Assembly (NCBI RefSeq): GCF_009569385.1
Contig: NZ_WBOF01000001.1
Span: 1,932,001-1,996,000 of the forward strand
Direction of reading: 5' to 3'
DNA from: Streptomyces kaniharaensis
GTDB taxonomy: Bacteria > Actinomycetota > Actinomycetes > Streptomycetales > Streptomycetaceae
DNA: 64,000 bases
Part shown: positions 41,086-49,803 of the stretch, in pieces
Layout: each line of letters starts with the position of its first letter
Numbering within the stretch: the stretch's first letter is position 1
Position numbers and translations under genes: made by a program
The notes under the pieces: generated by a model
Databases searched by the model: none
Seen by the model: the letters and a program-made list of their open reading frames with translations, nothing else
What the model was told of the DNA's origin: nothing

Positions 41086-41562
41086 GTGAGTGAGCGTCTC
41101 CAGCCCGGCGACACCGCGCCCGCCTTCACCCTGCCCGACGCCGACGGCAACCAGGTGTCACTGGCCGACCACCGGGGCCGCAAGGTGATCGTCTACTTCT
41201 ACCCCGCCGCACTCACCCCCGGCTGCACCAAGCAGGCCTGCGACTTCACCGACAACCTGCAGGCCTTCGCGGGCGCCGGCTACGACGTCATCGGCATCTC
41301 GCCGGACAAGCCGGAGAAGCTCGGCAAGTTCCGCGAGGCCGAGGACCTCAAGGTCACCCTGCTGTCCGACCCGGACAAGGAGGTGCTGGCGGCGTACGGC
41401 GCGTTCGGCGAGAAGAAGCTGTACGGCAAGACCGTCACCGGCGTCATCCGCTCCACGGTGATCGTGGACGAGCAGGGCAAGGTCGAGCACGCGCTGTACA
41501 ACGTGAAGGCCACCGGCCACGTCGCCAAGCTGCTGCGCGACCTGAAGGTCGAAGCGGCGTAG
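41086..41562 (+). CDS. bcp: Thioredoxin-dependent thiol peroxidase (BCP/PrxQ)
   Basis: A 158-residue peroxiredoxin that reduces hydroperoxides with thioredoxin. The peroxidatic Cys47 and resolving Cys52 lie in T-P-G-C-T-K-Q-A-C-D-F, the five-residue spacing of the PrxQ type. F-Y-P-A-A-L-T replaces the usual F-Y-P-K-A. The GTG start follows CAGGAGA. A strong hairpin follows the stop codon. Confidence 0.95.
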   Translation: MSERLQPGDTAPAFTLPDADGNQVSLADHRGRKVIVYFYPAALTPGCTKQACDFTDNLQAFAGAGYDVIGISPDKPEKLGKFREAEDLKVTLLSDPDKEVLAAYGAFGEKKLYGKTVTGVIRSTVIVDEQGKVEHALYNVKATGHVAKLLRDLKVEAA

Positions 41563-41581
41563 ATCCGTACGCACAACGCAA

Positions 41582-41620
41582 CGGTGGCGGTGCACCCCTG
41601 ACCAGGGTGCACCGCCACCG
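41582..41620 (+). terminator. Terminator of bcp
   Basis: A 16-bp perfect stem (41582-41597 with 41605-41620) and seven-base loop, 19 bp after the stop codon. Confidence 0.85.
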
Positions 41621-41727
41621 CGCCAATTGGCAGTCAACTCCCGAACACCCCGCGGGCCGTAACCAATCCGCTCGCCGGTCGTTCGCACACCGGGGGACGG
41701 GCGCACACCAGCCCGATGGGGGACGAC

Positions 41728-42588
41728 ATGCCGGTCAAGTACACCCGTGAACTGCTCACCTCGCTGGCGGCCGAGTCCAGCAGCGTGAACGACATGATGC
41801 GCAGGCTCGGCGTGCCGATGGCCGGTGGTACGCACAGCTACCTGAGCAAGCGGCTCAGGCACTACGGGATCGACACCTCGCACTTCAACGAGGGCCGACC
41901 CGACTACGGGCGCCGCCGCTACCCACGAGACGTTCTGGCCGAGGCCGCCGCGAACAGCGACAGCATCAACGCGATGATGGCCTACCTGGGCGTCACCCCG
42001 TACGACAGCCTCTACTTGTACCTGAAGAAGCGCCTGGCCGAGTTCGGCATCGACACGGCGCACTTCACGTTCAGGGGCGACGGCCGCATCAGGGCCCAAG
42101 CCCTCCCGGAGGAGGCACTGGCACGGGCCGTGGCCGCACACCGAAGCATCCGCGCCGTGATCCTGGCCCTCGGGATGACCGACTGCGGCAACTCGCGGAC
42201 GCTGGTGCGGGAGGCCATCGACTTCCACCGGCTCGACACCAGCCACTTCACGGGACGGGCGCACAACAAAGGGCAGAGGACCGGGCCGCGGCGTACGGCC
42301 GAGGAGTTGCTGGTGCGACGCCCGCCGGGAAGCCAGCGCGTCCCGGGTGACCGGCTTCGCGCCATGCTCGTACGCATCGGGCATCCCGATGTCTGCGAGC
42401 TGTGCGGCACTCCACCGACCTGGCTCGGGCGTCCGATGACCCTGGAGGTCGACCACGTCAACGGCGACTGGCTCGACAACCGCCGGGAGAACCTCCGCCT
42501 GCTCTGCCCCAACTGTCACTCCATCACGCCGACCTACTGCGGTCGAAACAGGAACCGCACCGGCGCCCGGACCGATACCGCCGCGTAG
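41728..42588 (+). CDS. HNH endonuclease with three N-terminal repeats
   Basis: A 286-residue protein. Three tandem repeats of about 49 residues (5-53, 65-113, 126-174) each begin with a Y/L-P-x-E/D-x-L-like helix and end in D-T-S/A-H-F. Each has a helix-turn-helix-like core (V-N-D-M-M-R-R-L-G, I-N-A-M-M-A-Y-L-G, I-R-A-V-I-L-A-L-G). The HNH nuclease domain (about 221-272) has zinc ligands C223, C226, C260, C263, the D242-H243 catalytic pair and N251/N255. The repeats likely recognise DNA. A tRNA gene follows 62 bp downstream. ATG 41728 is preferred, with GGGGGA upstream. Confidence 0.88.
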   Translation: MPVKYTRELLTSLAAESSSVNDMMRRLGVPMAGGTHSYLSKRLRHYGIDTSHFNEGRPDYGRRRYPRDVLAEAAANSDSINAMMAYLGVTPYDSLYLYLKKRLAEFGIDTAHFTFRGDGRIRAQALPEEALARAVAAHRSIRAVILALGMTDCGNSRTLVREAIDFHRLDTSHFTGRAHNKGQRTGPRRTAEELLVRRPPGSQRVPGDRLRAMLVRIGHPDVCELCGTPPTWLGRPMTLEVDHVNGDWLDNRRENLRLLCPNCHSITPTYCGRNRNRTGARTDTAA

Positions 42589-42650
42589 CTGTTCCGACTT
42601 GGAAATGCGGCCGCGGCGGGAGTCTTCTACCGGTAGGCTTGCTACGGCGT

Positions 42651-42725
42651 GCGCCCGTACTCCAGCTGGCTAGAGAGGTACGGTTTAGGTCCGTATTGTC
42701 GTGGGTTCGAGTCCCACCGGGCGTA
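42651..42725 (+). tRNA. Atypical class I tRNA with anticodon UAG
   Basis: 75 bases fold into a full cloverleaf. The acceptor stem is 42651-42657 with 42118-equivalent positions 42718-42724 (G1-U72 wobble) and discriminator A42725. The anticodon stem is TACGG/CCGTA (42679-42683, 42691-42695) around TTTAGGT, giving anticodon 42686-42688 = UAG, which reads the leucine codon CUA. The T arm is GTGGG-TTCGAGT-CCCAC. U8, A14, G15/C48, G18-G19, U33 and G37 are present. The variable loop is only TTGTC, whereas bacterial tRNA-Leu has a long variable arm. CCA is not encoded. Confidence 0.75.
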
Positions 42726-42736
42726 CTAAGCGGATC

Positions 42737-42771
42737 GGCCCGCTGCCCTTCGAATCGAAGGGCAGCGGGCC
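42737..42771 (+). terminator. Terminator of the tRNA gene
   Basis: A 16-bp perfect stem (42737-42752 with 42756-42771) with a three-base loop, 11 bp after the tRNA 3' end; it also lies beyond the stop of the convergent rdgB gene and can serve both. Confidence 0.85.
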
Positions 42772-42791
42772 ATTGCCATTCCTGCGGATCG

Positions 42792-43397
42792 TCAGGCGAC
42801 GAGGTCCTTCACGACCGGGGCGAGGGCGCGGAAGGCCTGGCCGCGGTGGCTGATGGCGTTCTTCTCGGCTGGGGTGAGTTCGGCGCAGGTGCGGGTTTCG
42901 CCGAGGGGCTGGAGGATCGGGTCGTAGCCGAAGCCGCCGTCGCCGGCGGGGGCGGTGCGCAGGGTGCCGAGGAGGCGGCCCTCGACGACGCGTTCGGTGC
43001 CGTCGGGGAGGGCGAGGGCGGCGGCGCAGTAGAAGTGGGCGCCGCGGTGCGCGGCGTCGATGTCGGCGAGCTGGGCGAGCAGCAGGTCGAGGTTGGCGCG
43101 GTCGTCGCCGTGCTTGCCGGACCAGCGGGCGGAGAAGATGCCGGGGGCGCCGTTGAGGACGTCGACGCAGAGGCCGGAGTCGTCGGCGACGGCGGGCAGG
43201 CCGGTGGCGCGCGCCAGCGCACGGGCCTTGAGGAGGGCGTTCTCGGCGAAGGTCACGCCGGTCTCGGGGACGTCCGGGATCTCCGGGTAGGCGTCGGCAC
43301 CGACGAGTTCGACGTCCAGGCCGGCCTCGCCGAGGATGGCGCGGAGTTCGGCGACCTTGTGCTGGTTACGGGTGGCGAGGATCAATCGCGTGGACAT
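42792..43397 (-). CDS. rdgB: RdgB/HAM1 non-canonical purine NTP pyrophosphatase
   Basis: A 201-residue cytoplasmic enzyme that hydrolyses dITP, XTP and similar nucleotides to keep them out of DNA. Family motifs are L-I-L-A-T-R-N-Q-H-K near the N-terminus, T-F-A-E-N-A-L-L-K-A, V-A-D-D-S-G-L-C-V-D, G-F-G-Y-D-P-I and S-H-R-G-Q-A. It lies near rph as in other streptomycetes. The ATG at 43397 (M-S-T-R-L) fits the family start. Confidence 0.94.
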   Translation of the reverse strand: MSTRLILATRNQHKVAELRAILGEAGLDVELVGADAYPEIPDVPETGVTFAENALLKARALARATGLPAVADDSGLCVDVLNGAPGIFSARWSGKHGDDRANLDLLLAQLADIDAAHRGAHFYCAAALALPDGTERVVEGRLLGTLRTAPAGDGGFGYDPILQPLGETRTCAELTPAEKNAISHRGQAFRALAPVVKDLVA

Positions 43398-43416
43398 ATC
43401 GCCCACCCTATCCGCC

Positions 43417-43486
43417 GGTGGACGGCCGGCATCGGAAAGCCGGCAGTGGACGGCCGCCAGTGGTCGGCCGGCGGTGGACAGCCGTC
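43417..43486. repeat. 14-bp degenerate tandem repeat, five units
   Basis: Units start at 43417, 43431, 43445, 43459 and 43473, e.g. GGTGGACGGCCGGC and AGTGGTCGGCCGGC. The array spans from just upstream of rdgB into the stop codon of the lipoprotein gene. Confidence 0.75.
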
Positions 43487-43874
43487 AGCCGGTGCAGACG
43501 GAGGTGAGGTTCCCGGCCGCGTCGCCGAGCGGCTTGAGGTCGGGCACCTCCTTCTTGTCGACGGCCTGCTGGACCTTGTCGGCCTGGGTCTTCAAGTCGT
43601 TGACGGCCTTGACGACGTCGGTGTTCTTGGAGTTGCGGCCCAGCTGGTCGAGGTCGTTCTTCAGCTTCTGCAGGGCCTTGCCCGCGGTGGCCGAGTCGTT
43701 GCTCGCATTGCTGTAGGCGCTGGTGACGTCGGCGATGTCGCCGGTGACGCGGGCCGCGGTGGTGCCGCAGTCGAGGGCCTTCTGGGCGGCGGAGCAACTG
43801 ACCGCGCTGAGCGGGAGGATGATGATCAGACCTGCCACGGCGAGCGCGGCGGGACGGGCGATGCTCGACGGCAT
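43485..43874 (-). CDS. Small lipoprotein of unknown function
   Basis: A 129-residue exported protein. The signal peptide ends in a lipobox (L-S-A-V-S-C), followed by a helical, K/D/N-rich domain with A-L-Q-K-L-K-N-D-L-D-Q-L and a heptad-like L-K-T-Q-A-D-K-V. Three further cysteines (two after the lipobox, one near the end) may form a disulfide. GAGGAGGACC precedes the ATG. No domain recognised. Confidence 0.75.
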   Translation of the reverse strand: MPSSIARPAALAVAGLIIILPLSAVSCSAAQKALDCGTTAARVTGDIADVTSAYSNASNDSATAGKALQKLKNDLDQLGRNSKNTDVVKAVNDLKTQADKVQQAVDKKEVPDLKPLGDAAGNLTSVCTG

Positions 43875-43927
43875 CCGGTCCTCCTCGGGGCGCGGGTTCC
43901 GTGGGGAAGGACGCGCCCCGGTGGGGC

Positions 43928-43961
43928 ACGGTTCCCGCAACGGGTGTGCTGCGGGAACCGT
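43928..43961 (-). terminator. Terminator of rph
   Basis: A 12-bp perfect stem (43928-43939 with 43950-43961) with a ten-base loop, 48 bp after the rph stop codon on the minus strand. Confidence 0.7.
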
Positions 43962-44008
43962 ACGGGCTCCGGGCCCGGCCTGTACAGGAGGTGACAGGCG
44001 GCGGCGCG

Positions 44009-44734
<726 letters not shown>

Positions 44735-44840
44735 AGGCATCGAGCGTAGTCGCTCGGGAGGGGTGTTCCGGATGCGCCTCGGCCCGCCGCCCCGGGGTGG
44801 GTCGGCGGGCCCGGGTCGCGGTGGGCCGGATCGGCTCAGC

Positions 44841-45074
44841 TCACATCATGTCCTCGATGTCGGCGGCGATCGGGTCGGCGTCGGTGCCGATGACGACCTG
44901 GATCGCGGTGCCCATCTTGACGACGCCATGGGCGCCGGCGGCCTTGAGGGCGGCCTCGTCGACCAGGGCGGCGTCCTTGACCTCGGTGCGCAGGCGGGTG
45001 ATGCAGCCCTCGACCTCTTCGATGTTGTCGATGCCGCCCAGACCGGCGACGATCTTCTCAGCCTTGCTGGCCAT
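44841..45074 (-). CDS. nagF: PTS EIIB component, glucose/N-acetylglucosamine type
   Basis: A 77-residue phosphotransferase domain. The phosphorylated cysteine lies in [10 protein letters not shown], and the fold is that of EIIB-Glc ([12 protein letters not shown] at the start, D-P-I-A-A-D-I near the end). It would pass phosphate from the general PTS proteins to the EIIC permease NagE2 encoded nearby. The symbol follows the streptomycete GlcNAc system by synteny. AGAGGAGAAACC precedes the ATG. The DasR-type site lies about 300 bp upstream. Confidence 0.9.
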   Translation of the reverse strand: MASKAEKIVAGLGGIDNIEEVEGCITRLRTEVKDAALVDEAALKAAGAHGVVKMGTAIQVVIGTDADPIAADIEDMM

Positions 45075-45433
45075 CTGGTTTCTCCTCTGTCTCGGCCTGC
45101 CGGCTGCTCTGCCGGTCGCCGTCCTGCGCTGTGCTGGGGGTTACCACCCGGCCGTTGGCCGGCGTGGTCGCCGCCGGTGCTGACGCGGGTTCAGCTGCCG
45201 TGGTGCTGCTGGGCAGCGCGACAAGCATCACCCGGGTCGGTCCGGTCTGCCACGTTAGTCCACGTTCGGCAGTCCACGTTCGGCCCAGTCCGGCGCGCAG
45301 TGTCCCGGACGGTCGCCCGAGGATGACGGGCAGCGGGACTTGCGCCTCGGCGTGCGGCCTGCGCCCCCCGAAGTGTGGTCTACACCAATATATGTGTACT
45401 CCGGTGAACGCGGAAAGGACCCCGGGCGCTCCT
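45075..45433. promoter_or_regulatory. Divergent control region between EIIB gene and EIIC pseudogene
   Basis: 359 bp without a supported gene. The only clear element is the DasR-type site at 45374-45389. Since it lies 300 bp from the EIIB start and about 45 bp from the pseudogene remnant, it belonged mainly to the decayed gene. Confidence 0.5.
45374..45389 (+). promoter_or_regulatory. DasR-responsive element (dre) upstream of the EIIC pseudogene
   Basis: TGTGGTCTACACCAAT matches the published dre pattern (palindromic TGGTCTAGACCA core) with one core mismatch. Its core TGGTCTACACCA is identical to the core found twice upstream of nagE2. Confidence 0.8.
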
Positions 45434-45435
45434 GA

Positions 45436-46283
45436 GGTGTGCTGGGCGGCATCCTGATCGGCCTGATGTCGGCCTGGTTGTGGGTCCGCTTCCACCGCAC
45501 GAAGCTGGTCGACTGGCTCGGCTTCTTCAACGGCCGCCGCCTGGTGCCGATGATCACGGCACTGGTCGGCATGGTGGCCGCGGTCGTCGCGCTCTGGGTC
45601 TGGCCGCCGATCGGCCGCGGCCTCAACGACTTCTCCCAGACCCTGGCCGACCTCGGCGCGGGCGGCGCCGGCATCTTCGGCATCGTCAACCGCGTGCTGC
45701 TGCTGATCGGCATGCACCAGCTGCTGAACACCCCGTCTGGTTCCAGTTCGGGGAGTTCACCAAGCCGGACGGCACGATCGTGCACGGCGACATCCCGCGC
45801 TTCCTGGCCGGCGACCCGACGGCCGGGCAGTTCCAGTCAGGCTTCTTCCCGATCATGATGTTCGCACTGCCGGCCGCCGCACTGGCGATCGCCCACTCGG
45901 CCAGGCCGCACCGCCGCAAGGAGATCTACGGCCTGATGCTCTCGGTGGGTCTGACCTCCCTCGTCACCGGTGTCACCGAGCCGATCGAGTACTCCTTCGC
46001 CTACATCGCCCCGGCGCTGTACGGCGTGCACGCGCTGCTGACCGGCGCCTCGATGGCCGTCACATGGGGGCTCGGGGTGCACGACGGGTTCAGCTTCTCG
46101 GCCGGACTGATCGACTACGTGATCAACTGGGGGCTGGCCACCAAGCCGTGGCTGATCATCGTCATCGGACTCGGTTTCGCCGTCGTCTACTACGCGGTCT
46201 TCCGGTTCATCATCGTCGAATTCGACCTGGAAACGCCCGGCCGGGAGGCCGAGAGCGAAGTCGAGGACGTCACGAAGGCGTAG
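45436..46283 (+). pseudogene. Decayed second EIIC (nagE1-like) gene
   Basis: The remnant aligns with NagE2 from residue 144 onward (G-V-L-G-G-I-L-I-G), so the first 143 codons are missing; a TGA at 45433-45435 blocks the frame upstream. A second lesion lies near 45731-45735, where the frame moves by one base after Q-L-L-N-T and continues as V-W-F-Q-F-G-E-F-T-K-P-D-G in another frame. From there to 46283 the sequence is well preserved, including V-T-E-P-I-E. Loss looks recent, since coding quality is high on both sides of the lesion. Confidence 0.88.
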
Positions 46284-46637
46284 TGACGGAAACCTGGACC
46301 GAGCGTCACCCCGCAGCACCGGCAATGGCCCGGGTTCGGAGGCCGCCACCCCTTCCGAGCTGTGCCAACGCCCTGGCCCGCGCGACTTCGTGAAGCCGGG
46401 GTCTTTTTGTTGCGCAATTGGCCAAAATCCCGGTCGTGACAGCCGGGCATGATCGACGTCCGGTAAGTAGGTTTCGATTTCATAGCGCTTCCCGGCAGCG
46501 CCGCTTTCCAGGGTTCCTCCCCTTCTCCACCCGTGCTACAAAACTGGTCTACACCACGCGTGGTGTAGACCAGTTCGCGGTTCGGCCACCGTGCACCTCC
46601 CCTCGTCCGACCGCCATGCCGTTAGGAAGCCACCCCC
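46284..46637 (+). promoter_or_regulatory. Upstream region of nagE2
   Basis: 354 bp without a gene. It holds the 34-bp double dre palindrome at 46542-46575. The segment 46425-46500 is less GC-rich. The ATG at 46638 follows TTAGGAAG. Confidence 0.5.
46542..46575. promoter_or_regulatory. 34-bp perfect palindrome, two overlapping-symmetry dre sites
   Basis: AACTGGTCTACACCACG (46542-46558) is followed by its exact reverse complement (46559-46575). Each half holds the dre core TGGTCTACACCA in opposite orientation, so two DasR dimers could bind face to face. It lies about 60 bp upstream of nagE2. Confidence 0.85.
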
Positions 46638-47915
46638 ATGAGTCAGTCTGCGCAGGCACCGGCGCCCGCCACGGCTCCGGCCACGCCAAGCCCCGCCAAG
46701 AAGTTCGGGCAGAACCTCCTCCAGGGTCTGCAGAAGATCGGCCGCAGCCTCCAGCTGCCCATCGCCGTACTCCCCGCCGCCGGTCTGCTGCTGCGCCTCG
46801 GCCAGGACGACGTCTTCGGCAAGGACGGTCTCGGCTGGGACAAGGTCGCCGCGGTGTTCAACACCGCCGGCAGTGGCGTCTTCGACAACCTCGCGCTGCT
46901 GTTCGCGGTGGGCATCGCGATCGGCTTCGCCAAGAAGGCGGACGGCTCGACCGCGCTCGCCGCGCTGGTCGGCTTCCTGGTGTACAAGAACGTGCTCACC
47001 GCGTTCCCGATCACCGAGGGGCACATCGCCGACGGCAAGTGGGTGGCCCCGACCTACCAGAACCCGGGTGTGCTCGGCGGCATCGTGATCGGCCTGCTGG
47101 CCGCCGTGCTCTGGCAGAAGTACCACCGCACCAGGCTGGTCGACTGGCTCGGCTTCTTCAACGGCCGCCGCCTGGTGCCGATCCTCATGGCCTTCGTCGG
47201 CACCGCCGTCGGTGTCTTCTTCGCCCTGACCTGGGGCCCGATCGGCGACGCCATCAAGAGCCTCAACGACACCCTGATCGGCGCCGGCGCGTTCGGTGCG
47301 GGCGCGTTCGGCCTGGTCAACCGCGGTCTGCTGCCGGTCGGCATGCACCAGTTCGTGAACTCCTTCGCCTGGTTCCAAACCGGTGACTTCACCAAGCCGG
47401 ACGGCACCGTCGTCCACGGCGACCTGACCCGCTTCTTCGCCGGCGACCCGACCGCCGGACAGTTCATGTCGGGCTTCTACCCGATCATGATGTTCGCGCT
47501 GCCCGCCGCCGCGCTGGCCATCGCCCACGCCGCCAAGCCGCACCGCCGCAAGGCCGTCCTCGGCATGATGATGTCGCTGGCCCTGACCTCGTTCGTCACC
47601 GGCGTCACCGAGCCGATCGAGTTCGCGTTCGTCTTCATCGCCCCGGCCCTGTACGTCATCCACGCGCTGCTCACCGCCGTCTCGATGGCCGTCACCTGGA
47701 CGCTCGGCGTGCACGACGGCTTCACCTTCTCCGGCGGCCTGATCGACTACGTGCTGGCCTGGAACAAGGCCACCGACCCGTGGATGATCATCCCGATCGG
47801 CCTCGCCTTCGCCGCGCTGTACTACTTCCTCTTCCGCTTCGCGATCACCAGGTTCGACCTCAAGACCCCCGGTCGCGAGGACGACGAGGAGATCGAGGAC
47901 GTGACCAAGGCCTGA
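46638..47915 (+). CDS. nagE2: N-acetylglucosamine PTS permease, EIIC component
   Basis: A 425-residue membrane permease that takes up and phosphorylates N-acetylglucosamine with EIIB and the general PTS. It has the EIIC-Glc family layout with about ten hydrophobic segments. L-P-I-A-V-L-P-A-A-G-L-L is near the start, and the sugar-binding G-V-T-E-P-I-E-F lies near residue 320. No EIIA or EIIB domain is fused; the EIIB protein is separate (44841-45074). It is controlled by the double dre, linking GlcNAc to DasR. Confidence 0.95.
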   Translation: MSQSAQAPAPATAPATPSPAKKFGQNLLQGLQKIGRSLQLPIAVLPAAGLLLRLGQDDVFGKDGLGWDKVAAVFNTAGSGVFDNLALLFAVGIAIGFAKKADGSTALAALVGFLVYKNVLTAFPITEGHIADGKWVAPTYQNPGVLGGIVIGLLAAVLWQKYHRTRLVDWLGFFNGRRLVPILMAFVGTAVGVFFALTWGPIGDAIKSLNDTLIGAGAFGAGAFGLVNRGLLPVGMHQFVNSFAWFQTGDFTKPDGTVVHGDLTRFFAGDPTAGQFMSGFYPIMMFALPAAALAIAHAAKPHRRKAVLGMMMSLALTSFVTGVTEPIEFAFVFIAPALYVIHALLTAVSMAVTWTLGVHDGFTFSGGLIDYVLAWNKATDPWMIIPIGLAFAALYYFLFRFAITRFDLKTPGREDDEEIEDVTKA

Positions 47916-47938
47916 CGCCCCGCCCGTCCGCACCCCAC

Positions 47939-47983
47939 GGCCCCGCCCCGCCGCTCCTCCCCCGAGAGCGGCGGGGCGGGGCC
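47939..47983 (+). terminator. Terminator of nagE2
   Basis: An 18-bp perfect GC-rich stem (47939-47956 with 47966-47983) and nine-base loop, 23 bp after the stop codon. Confidence 0.85.
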
Positions 47984-48085
47984 TTGCGCGTTCCTCACCC
48001 CGGGCCCGGGGCCGGTGGCCGGACACGCGTCCGCCCGGCCCCGGCCGTGGAGCAGGGCCGGACCACGGACGGTGCCCCGAACGCG

Positions 48086-48550
48086 TCAGTTGGCGCGGCG
48101 GCGCCGGATCAGGGCGAAGGTCGCGACACCCGCGCCGGCCAGCAGCGCGGTGGCGCCGGCGAGGAGGCCGGTGCGGTCGCCGTCGGCCCCCGTGGTGGCG
48201 AGCTGACCGGCCGGAGCCGGGGCGGCGTTGACGAGGTCGTCAGCGTGGACACCGCCATCGGCGGCGGGCACCGGGGCGTCGGCCTTCGGCGAGGCGGTGG
48301 CGGTCGGCGCGGCCGGGGCGCTGGTGACGTCGTCGGCCGGCTCGGGCGCGGGGGCGGCCGGGGTGGTGGACTCCACCGGCCCGCCCGCGGCACCGACCCC
48401 GGCCGGCGGCTGGACGGCGAGGGTGAGCGGAGCGGCGTCGGCGAACGCCGGGGGGGCGGTCACGGCGCCACCTGCGAGCAGTGCGGCCGTGAGCGCGACC
48501 GCCGGGACGACGGCACGGACCTGGCGCAGGGCGCGGTTGATCTGGCGCAT
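48086..48550 (-). CDS. LAxTG-anchored cell-wall protein
   Basis: A 154-residue exported protein. A signal peptide (about 1-37, cleavage near A-F-A) leads to an A/P/T-rich extended region. The C-terminal sorting signal is L-A-T-T-G (117-121), a hydrophobic helix and R-R-R-R-A-N. The LAxTG form is the substrate motif of class E sortases in streptomycetes. No sortase gene is in the window. A GGGGGG element precedes the ATG at 48550. Confidence 0.82.
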   Translation of the reverse strand: MRQINRALRQVRAVVPAVALTAALLAGGAVTAPPAFADAAPLTLAVQPPAGVGAAGGPVESTTPAAPAPEPADDVTSAPAAPTATASPKADAPVPAADGGVHADDLVNAAPAPAGQLATTGADGDRTGLLAGATALLAGAGVATFALIRRRRAN

Positions 48551-48766
48551 GAATACCCCCCTGGGTTTCCACCCGGGCCGACGGGATCGGTTTCCGGGCA
48601 GCACGAAGAAAGCCTGACGAGTGAGGCTGATGGTGACCGCACCCGACGGGCCGGCCGTTCCGAGCGGCTCCCCCGCCGCTCACTTACATGGACGTGCGGG
48701 GCCCGAGGAGGTTGCAGGTGTTCCGAGAATATTTTTTCGACGCCCGGCGAACACCCTCTGACCAGG

Positions 48767-49513
48767 TCAGATCTCGTACACCGCGCCGGGCCGGGCGAGC
48801 TCGACCGGTCCGGCGTACGCGGCGGCGGCGTCGCGGCGGTTGCGCTCGGCGTCGGTCCACGGCGGGATGTGGGTGAGGACGAGCCGGCGGGCGCGGGCGG
48901 CGGCGGCGTGCTCGCCGGCCTCCCGCCCGTTGAGGTGGACGGCCCGGTAGGTGTCGCGGCCGTCGAGGTAGGCGGCCTCGCAGAGGAAGAGGTCGGCGTC
49001 CCGGGCGAGTTCGACGAGTTCGGCGCTCTCCCCGGTGTCGCCGGAGTAGACCAGCGAGCGACCGCCGTATTCGAGCCGGAAGGCGAAGGCGTCCACGGGG
49101 TGGTTGACCTGGGCGACGCCGACTCTGAACGGGCCGAGGTCGAAGCCGCCCGGGGTGAGGGTGCGGAAGTCGAAGACCTCCTTCATCCCCGGGTTCTCCG
49201 GCATGTCGTAGGCGCGGGCGAGCCGCTCGGCGGTGCCGGCCGGGCCGTAGACGGGCATCGGGTCGGGGCAGCCCTCGGCGCGGTAGTTGCGGGCGACCCA
49301 GTAGGCGCACAGGTCGATGCAGTGGTCGGCGTGCAGGTGGCTGAGCAGCACGGCGTCGACCTCGTAGAGGCTGGTGTACTTCTGCAGGGTGCCGAGCGCG
49401 CCGTTGCCGAGGTCGAGCACGACCCGGTAGCCGTCGGCCTCGACGAGGTAGCTGGAGCAGGGCGAGTCGGCGGACGGGAAGCTCCCCGAGCACCCCACCA
49501 CGGTCAGTTTCAT
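48767..49513 (-). CDS. MBL-fold metal-dependent hydrolase
   Basis: A 248-residue metallo-beta-lactamase-fold hydrolase of the RNase Z/PhnP-like branch. The metal motif is S-H59-L-H61-A-D63-H64, with further ligands in V-N-H-P-V, Y-S-G-D-T-G and L-T-H-I-P-P. The substrate is unknown; in streptomycetes the gene lies near rph, as here. The ATG at 49513 follows GGAGGGG. Confidence 0.88.
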   Translation of the reverse strand: MKLTVVGCSGSFPSADSPCSSYLVEADGYRVVLDLGNGALGTLQKYTSLYEVDAVLLSHLHADHCIDLCAYWVARNYRAEGCPDPMPVYGPAGTAERLARAYDMPENPGMKEVFDFRTLTPGGFDLGPFRVGVAQVNHPVDAFAFRLEYGGRSLVYSGDTGESAELVELARDADLFLCEAAYLDGRDTYRAVHLNGREAGEHAAAARARRLVLTHIPPWTDAERNRRDAAAAYAGPVELARPGAVYEI

Positions 49514-49803
49514 CCGAGCCCCTCCGCCCCGACACGTCCTGGCTGCTGCTGGAAAAAGGCAGGGCAGGCCGGTGGACCGGCCGGTAGCACTGCGTTCGCG
49601 TTGTCGAGGGTAAGGGCCGAGCGGCACTTTGCCCCCGTCCCCGTGCCGGGCTGTGGCTGGAATCACCAGAACGCGTGGGGCGCTGCGCCCGAGCTCGCGA
49701 CTTGTCGTTCCGTGACCAACCGGGGGCCATTGACGGACGCGTACTCAACTGTCACAGCACCCACAGTGGTGGGGTTCACCATGGGCCCGGTACGGTTCGC
49801 CGC

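Noticed and set aside
42651..42725. Calling this an ordinary tRNA-Leu or an amber suppressor
   Set aside because: Anticodon is UAG (reads CUA), not CUA (which would read the UAG stop), and the variable loop is too short for bacterial tRNA-Leu.
45436..46283. Two separate small membrane proteins instead of a pseudogene
   Set aside because: Both parts align end to end with NagE2 in two frames; a single-base loss explains the split and the N-terminus is missing.
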